Assembly: GCA_029747585.1 (NCBI GenBank)
Contig: JAPEVF010000279.1
Span: 1-56,085, forward strand
DNA: 56,085 nucleotides
Source: Pleurotus djamor
Taxonomy: Eukaryota > Basidiomycota > Agaricomycetes > Agaricales > Pleurotaceae
Direction: 5' to 3'
Under the pieces are notes generated by a model. That model was not told the origin of the DNA. It made no database searches and saw only the letters and a list, made by a program, of their open reading frames with translations. Positions 1 through 11,319 of this stretch are shown one piece after another. The stretch's first letter is position 1; the number at the start of each line of letters is the position of its first letter. Made by a program: the position numbers and the translations under genes.

Positions 1-205
1 GGGAGCAGCGCAGTAAGTACCTTCAATTTTTGCGTCCGCACAGTCAAGGTTAGTATTCCTTTCAGGGAGTCAAATTGCCTGAGTGATCTGTGGATGCTTG
101 AAGCTTCCAGGTGTTTTTCATGCGGCTCGTCCAGCTTGGTCGGGCAGGCTATGTCTTTTACGGAGTTCATTCATGTATCCCGCATTACAATGTTATAGAC
201 GATAC

Positions 206-1813
206 TCAGATATACCCGTCTAGAAGAAGAAAAAGGCAATGAGTATTAAGGTTCGGGAAGGAAGAAACTTGGCACAAGAGCTGAAAGACGCACGGCGGTA
301 GACTACACTGGGACCAACTTCTTCAAACTCTTGTTTCAAGCACCACTGTGCACTGAAGTTTGCAGAAGACGCAAGGATGGAGCCACCTGTCCAAACAGAG
401 TCTTGTCCCTTGGGCAAAGCGGCGACCTTGGCCTCGATACCCGGAGGCGAGAGCATGTTCATTTCCCTCGACATACGATCAGTCATCCCAGGAAACATAG
501 TGGAGCCACCAGCTAGCACGACACCAGCATAAAGGTCAGGTTGAACATCAGCATCACATTGAACGATCGCGCTGTGACTGTGGCCAATGCGGAAGGTGAG
601 TAGTGGGTACTAAGACGAGGGAAGTGGGGATGTCTACGTACACAGTCTCGTGGAGCCCTGGATGCTTGAGGCCATATAAGGCTGGTTGGAAAAGACTCTC
701 GGGTACAGAGAACCTATAAGTGCCTAGTCAGCGATGTTATTATCTAGATGCCAGAATCTGTGCATACGACTCGTCGCCAAGGGTGATGGACCGCCCGTCT
801 GGAAGTTCATAGCTTTTCTCTGAGGTACGTGTCTGTGCGTTGGTATGGAGCTCTCCTTCAAAATCAAGCGCAACGAAACACAATTTCTCCTTCATCTCCC
901 TGACGATTTCCTTATCAGCACTTGTGATAAAGCGGTAGTCGCGTTCGCCCAGCTTGTCGACGAGAACGTTCGTCAAGTCGCGCCCGGCAAAGTCAACGCG
1001 GAGGATCGCATGTGGAATTGGGGAACCATCGTATACGGGTACTGCGTGGGTTACCCCATCACCGGAATCAAGCACGACTCCTGTAACGCGGCCAGAGGCG
1101 TAGCATGAAAGGGGAGCTTGGTTCGTGATGTGAAGAGAGGGGACGTTGAGGTTTTCGAACATGATTTCGGCCAGTCTCTCCCGGTGAGCCTTGGGATTGA
1201 GCGGGGCTTCAGTGAGCATGACTGGATGGTCGGCCGTCGCGACGCGTAGCTCATTTTCGATTGCGTGACGCCAGATTCGTTCCATGTCCTCCCAGCGGGT
1301 AACAACGCCATGCTCGATGGGATACAAAAGAGAAAGGATTTCCCGCTTCGATTGGGCCTCGTGACTGGAAGGGGGTTTGAGGAGCCCTGAGCGAAAAAAA
1401 ACATACACATGGTGACATACCCAATATAGGTCGAAGATGGCGCTACAGCTTGATGCTGCATGTAGCCAACGATCGATCTGTATCCGCTCGAATTAAAGTA
1501 CGATACACCTAGCAAGTCGGCGGGAAACGTACGGGAAAGTGACATCCGGCCTCTCATGACCTGGTTCAAGTCAGCGATTTCGTTATCTCTTCAGTGAGAG
1601 CCTGACGACGTACCCGCAACTGTGAAAATGGTAGATTAGTGAAGACGTCTAGACGACTCTGTCAAGTTGAAGACTTACATCCAACTTTGCATGTTCCAGA
1701 GCCGTTGTCTATAACCTGCCAGGAAATACACGGTCAGTTTGTGCTGTTGAGTTGTCTGCTAGCTATTCCAGTCGACTAACGATGGAATGAGCCACGGAAT
1801 CCGCGTCTGTCAT
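206..1813 (-). CDS. Divergent actin paralogue (374 aa, 9 exons)
   Basis: Cytoskeletal actin-fold ATPase. Exons (minus): 1813-1781, 1715-1679, 1619-1614 (6 nt), 1560-1533, 1477-1421, 1364-771, 713-642, 577-294, 219-206; 1,125 nt in frame. Recognisable actin blocks are [15 protein letters not shown] near the N-terminus, [72 protein letters not shown] and [10 protein letters not shown], so both phosphate loops survive. The length is almost exactly that of actin (375 aa). Many normally invariant positions differ: the DNase-I-loop segment between IVG and EAQSK is about four residues shorter and unlike the usual RHQGVMVGMGQK region, and the C-terminus ends HGYI instead of KCF. It is therefore a paralogue rather than the main actin gene. 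Whether it polymerises is unknown. The last intron (293-220) is inferred from splice sites; without it the protein would end in an unrelated hydrophobic tail. Confidence 0.85.
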
Positions 1814-3154
1814 GATCCGTGAAAAGTCTGAGCAAATCTAGGAAATGGGCTGTGGGATTGTCGATGAAAGCTTGTTGTACTTGTGTGGGGAAGGTGGGTT
1901 TAACTAGAGCCCATAGGCAGTACATGGTGAGCTATATGTTGAAATGGCATTTGGGCGTCCGGGAGAACTCTGGGAGACGATGGGCACGTTAGTACAACAC
2001 GGAGATGATAACGAAAAGGTCAAAAGCCGGTCAGAACTAGAGTTCGCCGTGAGAAGCAAGGATCGTTACTGAACCTTGTTTGAGCCGCACTTCAAGTTTT
2101 CCGGAAAAGATCTAGCTTGAAAAGTTGCTGTTCAATGTTTGAAAAAGGGAAAGGACAGAGAGAGAGGACTTCGTGAGTTACGGTGGTGGGCGAAGCGGGA
2201 CTTCCTAATCATTACGGCTCCGCGAAGGTCCCGACCCCCCGACGCCCCTGTTGACCCTAACACGAATCGGATGCGTGTAGCATCATGCTACACAGAGTAC
2301 AGAGTGAAATTCGCTCCTTTGATCCTATTTACAGTAACATCATCACAAGAAGCCTGAAACCCTCAAAAGTCAGGTGATGTAGAAGCAGAGTCTCGCCGAG
2401 CTCCGACTTTTCATCAATGGAGAACGATATCATGCCCCTTCTCAATTGCCACCTCAAGTCCACTCTTAGTTGCGCCAAAATTCGCACAGAACTTACATAA
2501 TTACACGGTACTAGCGACTTTCATAGGCAAGGGACCTGAGCTTTTTCTTCTACCGACTAACAGGAATTGTCAGTGCCGAACACTTAGTGGATGCAAGGCT
2601 GCGCAGGTTGAGGATGGCAGGGTTGACTTGCCCACGCCGAGCGCTGGGAGGGTCTCCAGTAAATCACTCAGAGTTTACCCATTCTAGTCCTATCAACGCC
2701 ATGTGCTGAGGGACACCAAACTTTCGAAGGCGCCTAGATAGGGTGAAGTGATATTCTCGTCACCTCGCCACATTCGACCGAGATCATGATTGAACGTTTG
2801 ACCGATGAAACTTCTGCTCAAGGCTACGAGACCAGCGCAAATTCACTACCCAGTGCTCAGCTTCTATCCTACCCAGCCCTCAGAGCTGAGGCCGCTCATA
2901 TTCATCTTGGGAAAGGATTTCATTCCACCAATCCCGGCCAGGCCGCCCGATCACTTTCCCTGTATTCAGCATGGAGGAACCAGAAAGACTAGCTGGGGAC
3001 ATATGAAGTTACAGTATTACGCCGCAAGTCTTGAGCTCAGAATCTCCAATGTACATAGTCCCATTGGAGCTAGCGAACCAACCGTTCACAGGGCATCTCG
3101 CCAATTTCTCCTATCAGTCCCTGTATTCATAGGGATAATTGGAATTAACGAACG
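1814..3154. other. Intergenic, no gene recognised
   Basis: Only short overlapping ORFs without recognisable protein or codon pattern. No tRNA or clear repeat was seen. Confidence 0.5.
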
Positions 3155-4744
3155 TCAGGTACCATCGGGACGGTCCCTGCCATTAAGTGTTAGTAAGATG
3201 TGAGCAGAATCTAATATCAGCCGTACGAGCTGGAAAGAGACGTATGTTACAAATTGAACACCACCATCAGTGGAAACTTGCGTAAAACATCTCAGTTCAC
3301 GGAGGAACGCCCTTGACATCGTGCATTTGCTCATACCGAGCTTCTTCACAAGCGACCCATGAAGTCGCATGAAGCCAAAGAGCGCGTCCCTATTGGCTTC
3401 CCAGCAGTAGCAGCAGTAGGAAAAGCCAATGTCCTTGACTATCATGAGATTTATGTGAACATCGGGGGCGATCGAGCGGAGGTAGCTCTGGAACATGTCC
3501 GCGCAGCCGACAAAGGCAATATCCACTGTCGGAATACTAGCAAGTGAAGAAAGTGAGAGTGTGTTGTCTTCCGAGCTGCGGAATGGCTGTACGAGGGTAA
3601 AAATGCTGGCTTGTTGTCCTTCGATGTACAAATCAAGCTTGAGGACTCCACATTTGAGAAACAGCACAATGGCTCGTCTGATACCGCTCAGTTGGGCGCG
3701 ATCGTTCAGAACTTGAAGATTGAAAAGTTGACCGGAGTTTGCGCTAACTCCACCGTAGAAGCAGTGGATGACAAGTTTACAAGAGTTCGGCACAATCAGA
3801 TATTCAAACACGTTTGCCCCTTCAGGAGATATGAGTTTGATATCAACGTGTCGGAGGCGTTTCATGGAAAGGATTGGATGCCCGCCTGGCTCGATTCTTG
3901 CATACAGCGGTGTGACATGAAGATACTCCACGTTTGGAGCCTTCTTGAGTAGGCGTAGCACCAATGAAATGTTACACTGATTGGTGTCGCTGAAGTCCAT
4001 CTCGATGTGACGGAGAGCGGATAACTCGGGCATCTCGGGGAGGAGCGACAATTTGACCTCGTACAACTTTAAGTATTGAAGTGAAGGTGTCTGATGCCAA
4101 ATCCCTCTTGGTAGATTAGCAGGTCCCTCGAGTATCAACCTTTTGAGATTTGGCACCGGGAACATTGACAAGAATTGGATGGGCGTGAGCGGGATTGTGT
4201 GATGAAGTCCCTTTCCAAAGCGGATGCATACTTCTTCAAATCTTTCGCTTACAGAGGCAGAGAGTCGTTGTGGGTTATGAAGGAGAGCGGTGGGGAAATG
4301 GTCGATGTTGAATTCGATTTTTAGTGGGAGATTTCTTGACCGCTCAATCATGAGTCTGGTCAACTGAGGCGACGTAACCAGGATATCCGACCAAATCGCG
4401 GGGTCAGATAGGACAATCTCTCGCCAAGAGCGACATACAGCCGTTAGTGCTAACCACGGCTGTGTGGGATCTGAGGTCGAATTTTCCTTCGTCATCACAA
4501 ATATTGCCGATAATATTTCATGAGGGAGTCCGTAGATCGGGCCACCTGGTTTCCGCGAATCTTCAAGTTGAATTACAGTGCTCGTTGACTCGTCTATGAG
4601 TCTGCGAGGAACCATCTCATCAAGGTGGCAGCTTGATCTACCCACCAATAGGCGGGAAAGGCCCTTTGGAAGCCCGAGAGTGGAGACCGAACCTCTGAGT
4701 TGTCCGGAGTGAAGAAGGAATCCTAAAGCTATAAGCTTGTCCAT
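3155..4744 (-). CDS. F-box/LRR-like protein, tandem copy 1 (529 aa)
   Basis: Probable substrate adaptor of an SCF ubiquitin ligase. A single-exon reading frame has an F-box at about residues 70-125 (GLPHEILSAIFV ... LTAVCRSWREIVLSDPAIW), followed by LVTSPQLTRLMIERS and leucine-rich stretches (PNLKRLILEG, SLQYLKLYEVKLS, LSALRHIEMDF) resembling the degenerate LRR fans of mushroom F-box families. It is paralogous along its length to the next gene (5431-6930); shared blocks include VSERFEEV-IxFGKG, TPIQF, PVPNLKRLILEG and IGFSYCCYCWE. It runs about 30 residues past the C-terminus of copy 2. A TATA-like box lies about 105 nt upstream (4850-4858). The first 60 residues before the F-box are poorly conserved, so a later start is possible. 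Confidence 0.75.
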   Translation of the reverse strand: MDKLIALGFLLHSGQLRGSVSTLGLPKGLSRLLVGRSSCHLDEMVPRRLIDESTSTVIQLEDSRKPGGPIYGLPHEILSAIFVMTKENSTSDPTQPWLALTAVCRSWREIVLSDPAIWSDILVTSPQLTRLMIERSRNLPLKIEFNIDHFPTALLHNPQRLSASVSERFEEVCIRFGKGLHHTIPLTPIQFLSMFPVPNLKRLILEGPANLPRGIWHQTPSLQYLKLYEVKLSLLPEMPELSALRHIEMDFSDTNQCNISLVLRLLKKAPNVEYLHVTPLYARIEPGGHPILSMKRLRHVDIKLISPEGANVFEYLIVPNSCKLVIHCFYGGVSANSGQLFNLQVLNDRAQLSGIRRAIVLFLKCGVLKLDLYIEGQQASIFTLVQPFRSSEDNTLSLSSLASIPTVDIAFVGCADMFQSYLRSIAPDVHINLMIVKDIGFSYCCYCWEANRDALFGFMRLHGSLVKKLGMSKCTMSRAFLRELRCFTQVSTDGGVQFVTYVSFQLVRLILDSAHILLTLNGRDRPDGT

Positions 4745-5430
4745 CTCTATGTCAAACTATTTAGCCGATAGCTGTGGATTAAAGGTTGGAGGGGAGGGGT
4801 ATGGAAACGGTGCGCTGGAGGGGCTGGGTAAGCCATAGGTGACTGAGCATTTATATAGGCCATGCGGCATAGACAAGGATAGCTCGGGCACAGGATTCCG
4901 AGCGTTATTGATTGTAGCCCTCATAGACATGTATATTTGCATTGCCAGCGTGGCGAGGATGCGTGAGATTATACGAGCCTAGGGAATTGTGAAAGGGTTC
5001 GCACTAGTTGAAGGTCTCAGCCTCCGAGGAAGCTCTGAATTGAGGTTGGGGATGTACTTCGTAACCCTTATGAGTACCATTGCTGCCTAATCATTGAGAC
5101 CCTGAAAGCGGAGGGGTAAGCAGGGGGAAGTGGACTTGTTCGAGATTGAATCTCGAAGAATGATGAGAATTTCCTATCTCTATTCCTCCAGCAGATGGAG
5201 CTTTATTGGCTGTAAAGCTAAAAATAGTAGTACCAGCATGGCGGCTGACTATACAGGTCATAAATATCCATGCTACGGCTGACCGGCCGATTGTCAAATT
5301 GCGATATCAGGGATTACATCGTAGTCGTCCAGTGAAGAGCCTTGAATACAGGTGTCTTTCTCGTTCGGTCGATCGCTTTGAGTGGAGTAGTGAGCTTAGC
5401 TATTGAATATTGATACCCTGTTTCGAGAAC
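4745..5430. other. Intergenic between F-box copies, with duplicated upstream DNA
   Basis: About 4900-4975 closely matches about 7250-7325 upstream of F-box copy 2 (both contain CATAGACATG and GTGGC-A-G-ATGCGTGA), so the tandem duplication included 5' flanking DNA. No further gene is seen. Confidence 0.5.
4848..4859 (-). promoter_or_regulatory. TATA box of F-box copy 1
   Basis: TATATAAAT read on the minus strand, about 105 nt before the ATG at 4744. Confidence 0.45.
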
Positions 5431-6930
5431 TTACGTGACAAAATCAACGGTAAGATCCACCGTCACTTGAGCGTACTGCTCGAGTTCATGGAGGAGTGCC
5501 TCGGACATTTTACATTGGCTGAGATGAAGCCGCTTCACGTGTGGACTATGTATCCTCATGAAGTTTCGGAGGACGTTCCTATTGTACTCCCAGCAGTAGC
5601 AGCAGTAAGAGAAGCCAATCTGTTTCACCTTCATGAAATGGATGTCGAGATCCGGATTGATGTTGTAAAGGTATCCTCGAAACCACTCTGCGCAATCCAC
5701 AAAAGAAACTTCCACTTCCGGTATTTTGACGAGGGTGGAGAGGGATAGAAGGCCGTCATTGAACGACCGGAATGAATATTCCAGTCGAAAGAAGCTAGTT
5801 CGCTCTCCTTTGAGGTAGAGGTCCAACTCGAAGATGTTGTTTTTCAGAAAGGAGACGCTAGCTCGGTGGATACCGCTGAGCCGAGAGCAGTTTCTGACGA
5901 GGCGGATCAGTGCATTCGAGTTTGATCTGATTCCACCAGGACGGCAGCGAATGAAAATCCTTGAAGAATCTGGCACTGTGAGGTAGTCAAAAAACTTCGC
6001 CCCTGCAGGGGAGAGGAGGCCGATGCCGAGTTGCTGGAGACGATTCAAGCAGAGAATTTCGTTCCATCTTGGGTTTATATATTCGTAAAGAGGACTAACA
6101 CGGAATGTTTCGACGTTCGGGGCTTTCTTTAGGAAAAGAAGTGCCCCTGATAAAGTGCAACCTTGGGCGCCGCTGAAGTCCAACTCGATATGGCGGAGGG
6201 CGGGCATTGCGGGCATTGCGGGGATCGGCGAGAATCTCACCCGGGAGAGCTTAAGATAGCAAAGCGAAGGACTGTGTAGCCATAGGCTACTCGGTAGGCT
6301 TCCTACGCCCTCCAGAATCAACCTCTTGAGGTTGGGCACGGGGAATGTCGATACAAACTGGATGGGCGTGAGCCTGGTCGTTGGTCGAGCTCCCTTCCCA
6401 AAGCAGATGTGGATTTCTTCAAACCTCTCGCTAACAGCCGCAGAGAGCGGGTGCGGGTCTTTGAAGAACTGGATAGGAAAACAGTCGAAGTCGAATCGTA
6501 TCCGTAAATGAAGGGATTTCGACCGTTCAATCATAATGGCGGTCAGTTCTGGTGAGGTCACCAGAATGTCCGCCCAGAAGGCGGGAGTTGAAAGGATGGT
6601 TTGTCGCCAGTTCTGGCTGACAGCCGTTAGCATCAACCATGGCTGTCTGGGATCTGAGCTTGACATTTCCTTGGTGAAGACCAATATCGCTGATAGGATT
6701 TCATTGGGAAGGTGATGGATGGTGACAGTTTGTTTCTCCGCGACGTCAAGCTGATCCACGATGGCTGAGCGGTGGAAGGCACGACAGACCGTTGGGTCCA
6801 GGTGTAGCGTTGGCCTATCCACGAATGCCCGGAAAAGGAGGTATGGAAGCGCAGATATGGTTTCAGGATGTTTGAGTGAGCTAAGATATGAAAAAAGGTG
6901 TGCTCGTGAGGGTATTTGGAGCTCGCACAT
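5431..6930 (-). CDS. F-box/LRR-like protein, tandem copy 2 (499 aa)
   Basis: Second member of the tandem pair. The F-box at about residues 75-130 reads HHLPNEILSAILVFTKE ... LTAVSQNWRQTILSTPAFW, then LVTSPELTAIMIERS. LRR-like blocks follow (PNLKRLILEGVGSLP, SLCYLKLSRVRFS, MPALRHIELDFSG) and the shared IGFSYCCYCWE motif. The frame ends at a TAA that overlaps a good donor sequence (GTAAGT); splicing to the next acceptor also gives an immediate stop, so the end is the same either way. The protein lacks the extra C-terminal tail of copy 1. The role as an SCF substrate receptor is inferred from the family; the target is unknown. Confidence 0.75.
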   Translation of the reverse strand: MCELQIPSRAHLFSYLSSLKHPETISALPYLLFRAFVDRPTLHLDPTVCRAFHRSAIVDQLDVAEKQTVTIHHLPNEILSAILVFTKEMSSSDPRQPWLMLTAVSQNWRQTILSTPAFWADILVTSPELTAIMIERSKSLHLRIRFDFDCFPIQFFKDPHPLSAAVSERFEEIHICFGKGARPTTRLTPIQFVSTFPVPNLKRLILEGVGSLPSSLWLHSPSLCYLKLSRVRFSPIPAMPAMPALRHIELDFSGAQGCTLSGALLFLKKAPNVETFRVSPLYEYINPRWNEILCLNRLQQLGIGLLSPAGAKFFDYLTVPDSSRIFIRCRPGGIRSNSNALIRLVRNCSRLSGIHRASVSFLKNNIFELDLYLKGERTSFFRLEYSFRSFNDGLLSLSTLVKIPEVEVSFVDCAEWFRGYLYNINPDLDIHFMKVKQIGFSYCCYCWEYNRNVLRNFMRIHSPHVKRLHLSQCKMSEALLHELEQYAQVTVDLTVDFVT

Positions 6931-7403
6931 CTATTCGCTGAGAGTATCTTAGAGAGTGAGGTGGATGTGGACGTACGCGATGGCGATGTGGTCACCGGCG
7001 AAGCCGTAGGCAACTGAGCACTTCTGCGCTTCGACACGCGGCGGTCTTCGCACGCATCATTCCGGGCACGAGTATTTTGTGCTTCATTTGTCCGAGGCTG
7101 TTGAGGCATGCAGAATCGCGTAACAGTGTGGTCACCGTGGTCCATGACGCGGGATAACATTGGATCAAATGGGATTGATACAGGGGGATGAAAGACTCAA
7201 AAGGAGAATAAGGGTACGCCACCATTGACACGGATATCTTGGGCACATGACTCTGAGCGTTATTGATTTTAGCCCTCATAGACATGGCTATTCGCATTAC
7301 CAGTGTGGCAAGCATGCGTGAAATGGGCATTCAATTGTGTCTGATCGATACAGGGGCGAAAAGGAGAAGACAAAGGAGATAAACAAAATGTAGTGACTGT
7401 GGA
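6931..7403. other. Intergenic, duplicated F-box upstream region
   Basis: Contains the upstream DNA of F-box copy 2, similar around 7250-7325 to the region before copy 1. No gene recognised. Confidence 0.45.
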
Positions 7404-8325
7404 CTAGAGAGACGCATTCGCGCGAGTGGAATAGATGGAGCACAAGGATAAGAGTAAGCCCCCAGCGCCGAGTGCAGCGCAGTCCTTGGGGAAGAACTTC
7501 TTGGTGGTAGACGTGTAGTCCTTGAGCCCGTGAGAGCTAGCGAACGTCAAGATGCTAGATGCTGGATCCTTATGGTCGACCAGGTCCACCAAGTTGAAGT
7601 ATATCGCGGATAAGGCCTATAAGACAAGACAGAATCAATCCGAAGAAGATGGTCAAGCAAAGGGAATAATGACCTTCTTGTATTCTGCGCAATCATGGCC
7701 CTTCAACTCACATCCAACGACCTTCGCGATTTTCTGCCAGCCGTTCAAACTGTCCTCGGTCCCGTACATGTCGTTGAATTGAGCCACCAGCGCGGCGCGA
7801 AAGAGATCCTTGGCTTTGACGAGGTCTTTGTCGTCGCTCTTCCATCCAAATTGGACGCGCATGCGGTGGAATTCCGAGGTCGCAGGATTAGCGGGGTTAT
7901 ACTTGAAGCCATACATACCGAAGAACTTCGCAATCGCAGTCTCTTGAGCTTGGTACTGCTGAAGGTTGAATGGAGGTTAACCATCCGCTGCGAAACGTGT
8001 CGTCAACGTGGCAACGTACCTTGGAAGCAGAGTGTTGAGCCACTTCCTTTTGTCGCCTCAAGGCTTCCTCTTGCTTGGCCAGTTGTTTTTCGTGTTCCAC
8101 ACGAAATTTACAGCGAGAGCCAAACTTGCAGTATCCTGTTTGATTGAACTGACAGGTTTTCGCTAAAGACAGTTCGTTGGATTTGGATTGCTTGGATCGC
8201 CCGACACGACCTCCTGAAGCACGACCACTGAGTTTCAGGCCGTGACCACGACGTGTATGACCACAAAATCCTCGGAAGTTGAACTGAGCGCAGTCGCAGT
8301 CGAAGTAAGCGTCGGGAACAGGCAT
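7404..8325 (-). CDS. CCCH zinc-finger protein (267 aa, 3 exons)
   Basis: Exons 8325-8020, 7958-7674 and 7616-7404 (804 nt). Residues 9-28 hold a Cys/His cluster (FDCDCAQFNFRGFCGHTRRGH). The main finger at 58-78 is C-X7-C-X5-C-X5-H, followed by a charged helix (EHEKQLAKQEEALRRQKE). The C-terminal part matches a domain common in fungal C3H1 proteins: FFxMYGFKYNPANPATSEF, FGWKSDDK, LVAQFNDMYGTEDSLNGWQK, YFNLVDLVDHKD, TTKKFFPKDCA. RNA binding is likely from the family but unproven. The third ligand spacing (X5 instead of X3) is unusual. The second intron has a weak donor (GTCATT) but is the only choice that keeps the conserved NLVDLVD block in frame. Confidence 0.75.
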
Positions 8326-8802
8326 TTAGAGAGGAAGTTGGTTGGTGGGAGCTGAAGAAGGGGGTATTTTGAACCGAGAAAAGAACAGGGAGGTTTTATA
8401 GGCCCTCCGGATGAAGCCACAACATGGACCAGCCGCGATGAAAGGTTACTTTGTTCAGATCAAAGCGCGTCGCGTCACCCCATTTTCCACGGGTCATAAG
8501 CCAGCCTTCAAGCTTCAAGTTTCAAGCTTCAGTCGCGAATTATTGTCCGCTTTGATGTTGGAATCAAAGGTCGGATAAGTATTGGGAGGCCATTGATGGG
8601 GGCAAAGGCCAAGAAACCGGGACTGATGAAAACTTTGGTTGGCGACATCTTATCTTATCTCAGGTTAGCGCCCAGATCGCCATTTGACATGTGACCACCG
8701 GTTACTTGCTTTGCCAAATGCTCTCTGCGCGTTCTCCTCATCGTTCTCTTCTTTTTCCTCATCTTCATCGTCGAATTACTGGCTCGTAGGCTGCGAAATC
8801 TG
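8326..8802. other. Divergent intergenic region with CTTCAAG repeats
   Basis: Shared upstream region of the CCCH gene (minus) and PEX3 (plus). 8506-8531 is a short run of CTTCAAG-like units; the same kind of run occurs near 55205. Confidence 0.5.
8392..8400 (-). promoter_or_regulatory. TATA box of CCCH gene
   Basis: TATAAAACC on the minus strand, about 70 nt upstream of the ATG at 8325. Confidence 0.45.
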
Positions 8803-11319
8803 ATGGTCTTCAGTTCATCATCTTCATCTACGTTTCCAGTACCTGAAACTTCGTCATCCTCGTGGAAACGGAGGGCCACCATCCTAGGTGGCCTCTACAT
8901 CGTTGGCAAGTACGTCAAGGACCGCCTGGATGACACCAAGGAACTCCTCATGCAAGAGCGCGTAGCTCGGGACAAGTGAGTACTTTATCTTGGTATTTTC
9001 TTGCCGTTTCAGCGTACACAAATGTGCTTTTGGTTCCGTCTCATGCTTTCCCAGTCTTTCTTAAATTCCTCATCGCGCTAACTACGTCAATTTTGATATT
9101 AGCCTAAAACGCCGCTTTCACACCAACCAGCAAAATGTTTCTTACACGGTGCTTGCACTGATATCGACGCTCTCGGAGCAAATCTCAGAAGGGATGGACG
9201 TTGAAGCTGTGACTTCCGAATTGCAATCACTGTCGTCGAGGAAGACAGTGGTGGCGGCTGAGGAGAGTGATGGGCAGAGGAATCCAGCAAGTCATGGCGA
9301 AAATCCAAACGTTGGACTCAGAGCACCTCTGCCATCCAATCCCGACCCTGGCGCGACGTCTCTCCTCCCTCCACCGCCAGCTGGATCAACGGCGACACCT
9401 AGCACATCGTCCGACGCGTTGTCGCTTTCTCTCCCATCAGCCGCGCCATCTTCGCCGCCCGAGACCGACGCACACTCTGATGTAGGGTCTACATCCACAT
9501 CTCAATCCATTGTCTCCTCTGAATTCTCCCCTACGGATCCCTCGACTAATGACTTGAACGAACTGAACTTGTCACAATCTTCGACCAGCTGGATGACGGA
9601 TAATGTGTCTATTAATGATGGGGCGTCGCCTATAGCCTCGAGCATGGAGTTAATCGACCATTCGGAACCTTCAGATCAACTCTTAGTCGCGCCGCCCGAT
9701 CCACTGGCGCAGTCGTACATTAGTACGGCGACCACCAATACAACCAGCTCCTCGCTACTCTCTTACCCTCAACCAATACCAGGGCCGTCTGTTCAACCAC
9801 CCGACATAGTCCCGAACCCGCCAGTTGTTAGTGGACGGACAAAGGTAGAACTATGGAATGAGATCAAGATCTTGGGTATGTGTACCCGCTTCATGAACTA
9901 CAGTCTCACTCATGTCCCTTACGCAGCCATTACAAGAACACTCACAACTCTTTACTCAACGACTCTCTTGTCTCTCTTTACTTCCTTACAACTAACTCTA
10001 TTATCGCGCGCTGCTTATGTCCACTCCATCCAAAAACAAGCGAAGGACGAGGAACAAAAAGAGAACATGATGCGGATGTTCGGCGGTGGCGGCCTTGTCG
10101 GAATGTCACTGGCCATGTGCCCGATCAAGAGCGTTCGGTGGTTCATGGGTACAGATGGGGGCTTTGATGGAGGCGGACCTGACGCGTCCGAGGAGCAACT
10201 CTTTTCTCTGCTTCAACAGGGCGATGGCCTGGACGGGATACCACTAATATCAGAAGAAGTGGAGAGGAAATATCTGACTCTTAGTTGGTGGATGCTGCAC
10301 GTGGGGTGGAAAGATGTTGGAGAGAGGGTCAGGAAGGGTGTTGAAGATGTGTTGGACGGGTAAGCTTAGCATTTCCTTAAATCTGTGTTTTGCTAACCTC
10401 ACCCGTACCAGAGTCTCCCTCAAAACTAAACTCGGACTAATAGACCTTCATCGGCTGATATCTGATATTCGGCGGCGCGTTGAACACGAAATAACATTCG
10501 AAGGGCGTGAGCGTCGAATAGAGTAAGCCATCTTCATAAGCATAGTTCATGGGACCGCAACTCATCGTGTTCTTTCTAGCTTCCTCTCAACGCTTTTACC
10601 TCCAACACCCGAAATGACACAAAGGGTGCTCTCAGAAGGAGGCTTCTTCCCCTCATCTTCACCGCTGTCAAATCCACACTTTCCCCCACTACCTGGGTCT
10701 GGTTTCTCGCAGTCTGGGATGGAAAGCCCTCCTGAACCAAGCATCACTTCGTTCGAAGAGAGTCATCGTATTGAAGATGAAGGTTCGTTGTCTCTTCCAC
10801 TTACTGTTGCTCGTGCACCTTCTCATGCTATTTCTCATAGCACACCTCCAGCACTCCGTTATTACACCTGCATACGTATCGCCAGAGGACAAGCAATTCC
10901 AACAACTCCTCGACGAAACAAAGCAAACCATAGCGTCACCTGACTTTGCCCGCGTGCTCGAAGTCTGCATGGAACGAGCTGTGGAAGCCTTGTTCGATGA
11001 TCTAGAAAAAGATATCTTCTTCCCTCATTCACAAGCTCAGGCTGCTGCTGCTGCTGGGCTTGAGGGTGATGATAGTCTTGTCGGTGGAGAGGAAGTGAGG
11101 ATACGGCTGGCAGCGTTGCTCCCTGGGCTGACCCGGTGGAGTAAGGATGTGCTGAATGGGCTGCCGAATGTTCTCGTGGATGTGAGTCTTTCTTGCATTC
11201 TTGGAGGTGGGGAACGCGTTTTCTGATTAGACTTTTCTATCTAGACGCTAATGAATACGCGGGAAGTGGCTGCGCTATCGGCCATTGTGTTTTCCAAGTT
11301 TGAGGATGAGTTCATTTAA
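8803..11319 (+). CDS. PEX3: Peroxin-3, peroxisomal membrane biogenesis protein (702 aa, 7 exons)
   Basis: Anchors PEX19-cargo complexes at the peroxisomal membrane. Exons 8803-8975, 9103-9875, 9927-10359, 10412-10522, 10580-10782, 10841-11181, 11245-11319 total 2,109 nt. The N-terminus has the expected membrane segment and basic flank (KRRATILGGLYIVGKYVKDR), then the PEX3 hallmarks DNLKRRFHTNQQNVSYTVLA and EQISEGMDVEAVTSELQ. After a Ser/Pro-rich linker (about residues 110-280), LWNEIKIL leads into TRTLTTLYSTTLLSLFTSLQ and LLSRAAYVHS. The C-terminal domain continues through ARVLEVCMERAVEALFDDL and ends TREVAALSAIVFSKFEDEF. The long disordered insert makes it larger than many PEX3 proteins. The start at 8803 is the first in-frame ATG fitting the membrane segment; an extra upstream exon cannot be excluded. 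Confidence 0.88.

Noticed and set aside
1051..1569. 172-codon minus ORF overlapping the actin gene
   Set aside because: It reads through introns; only short pieces in other frames are actin.
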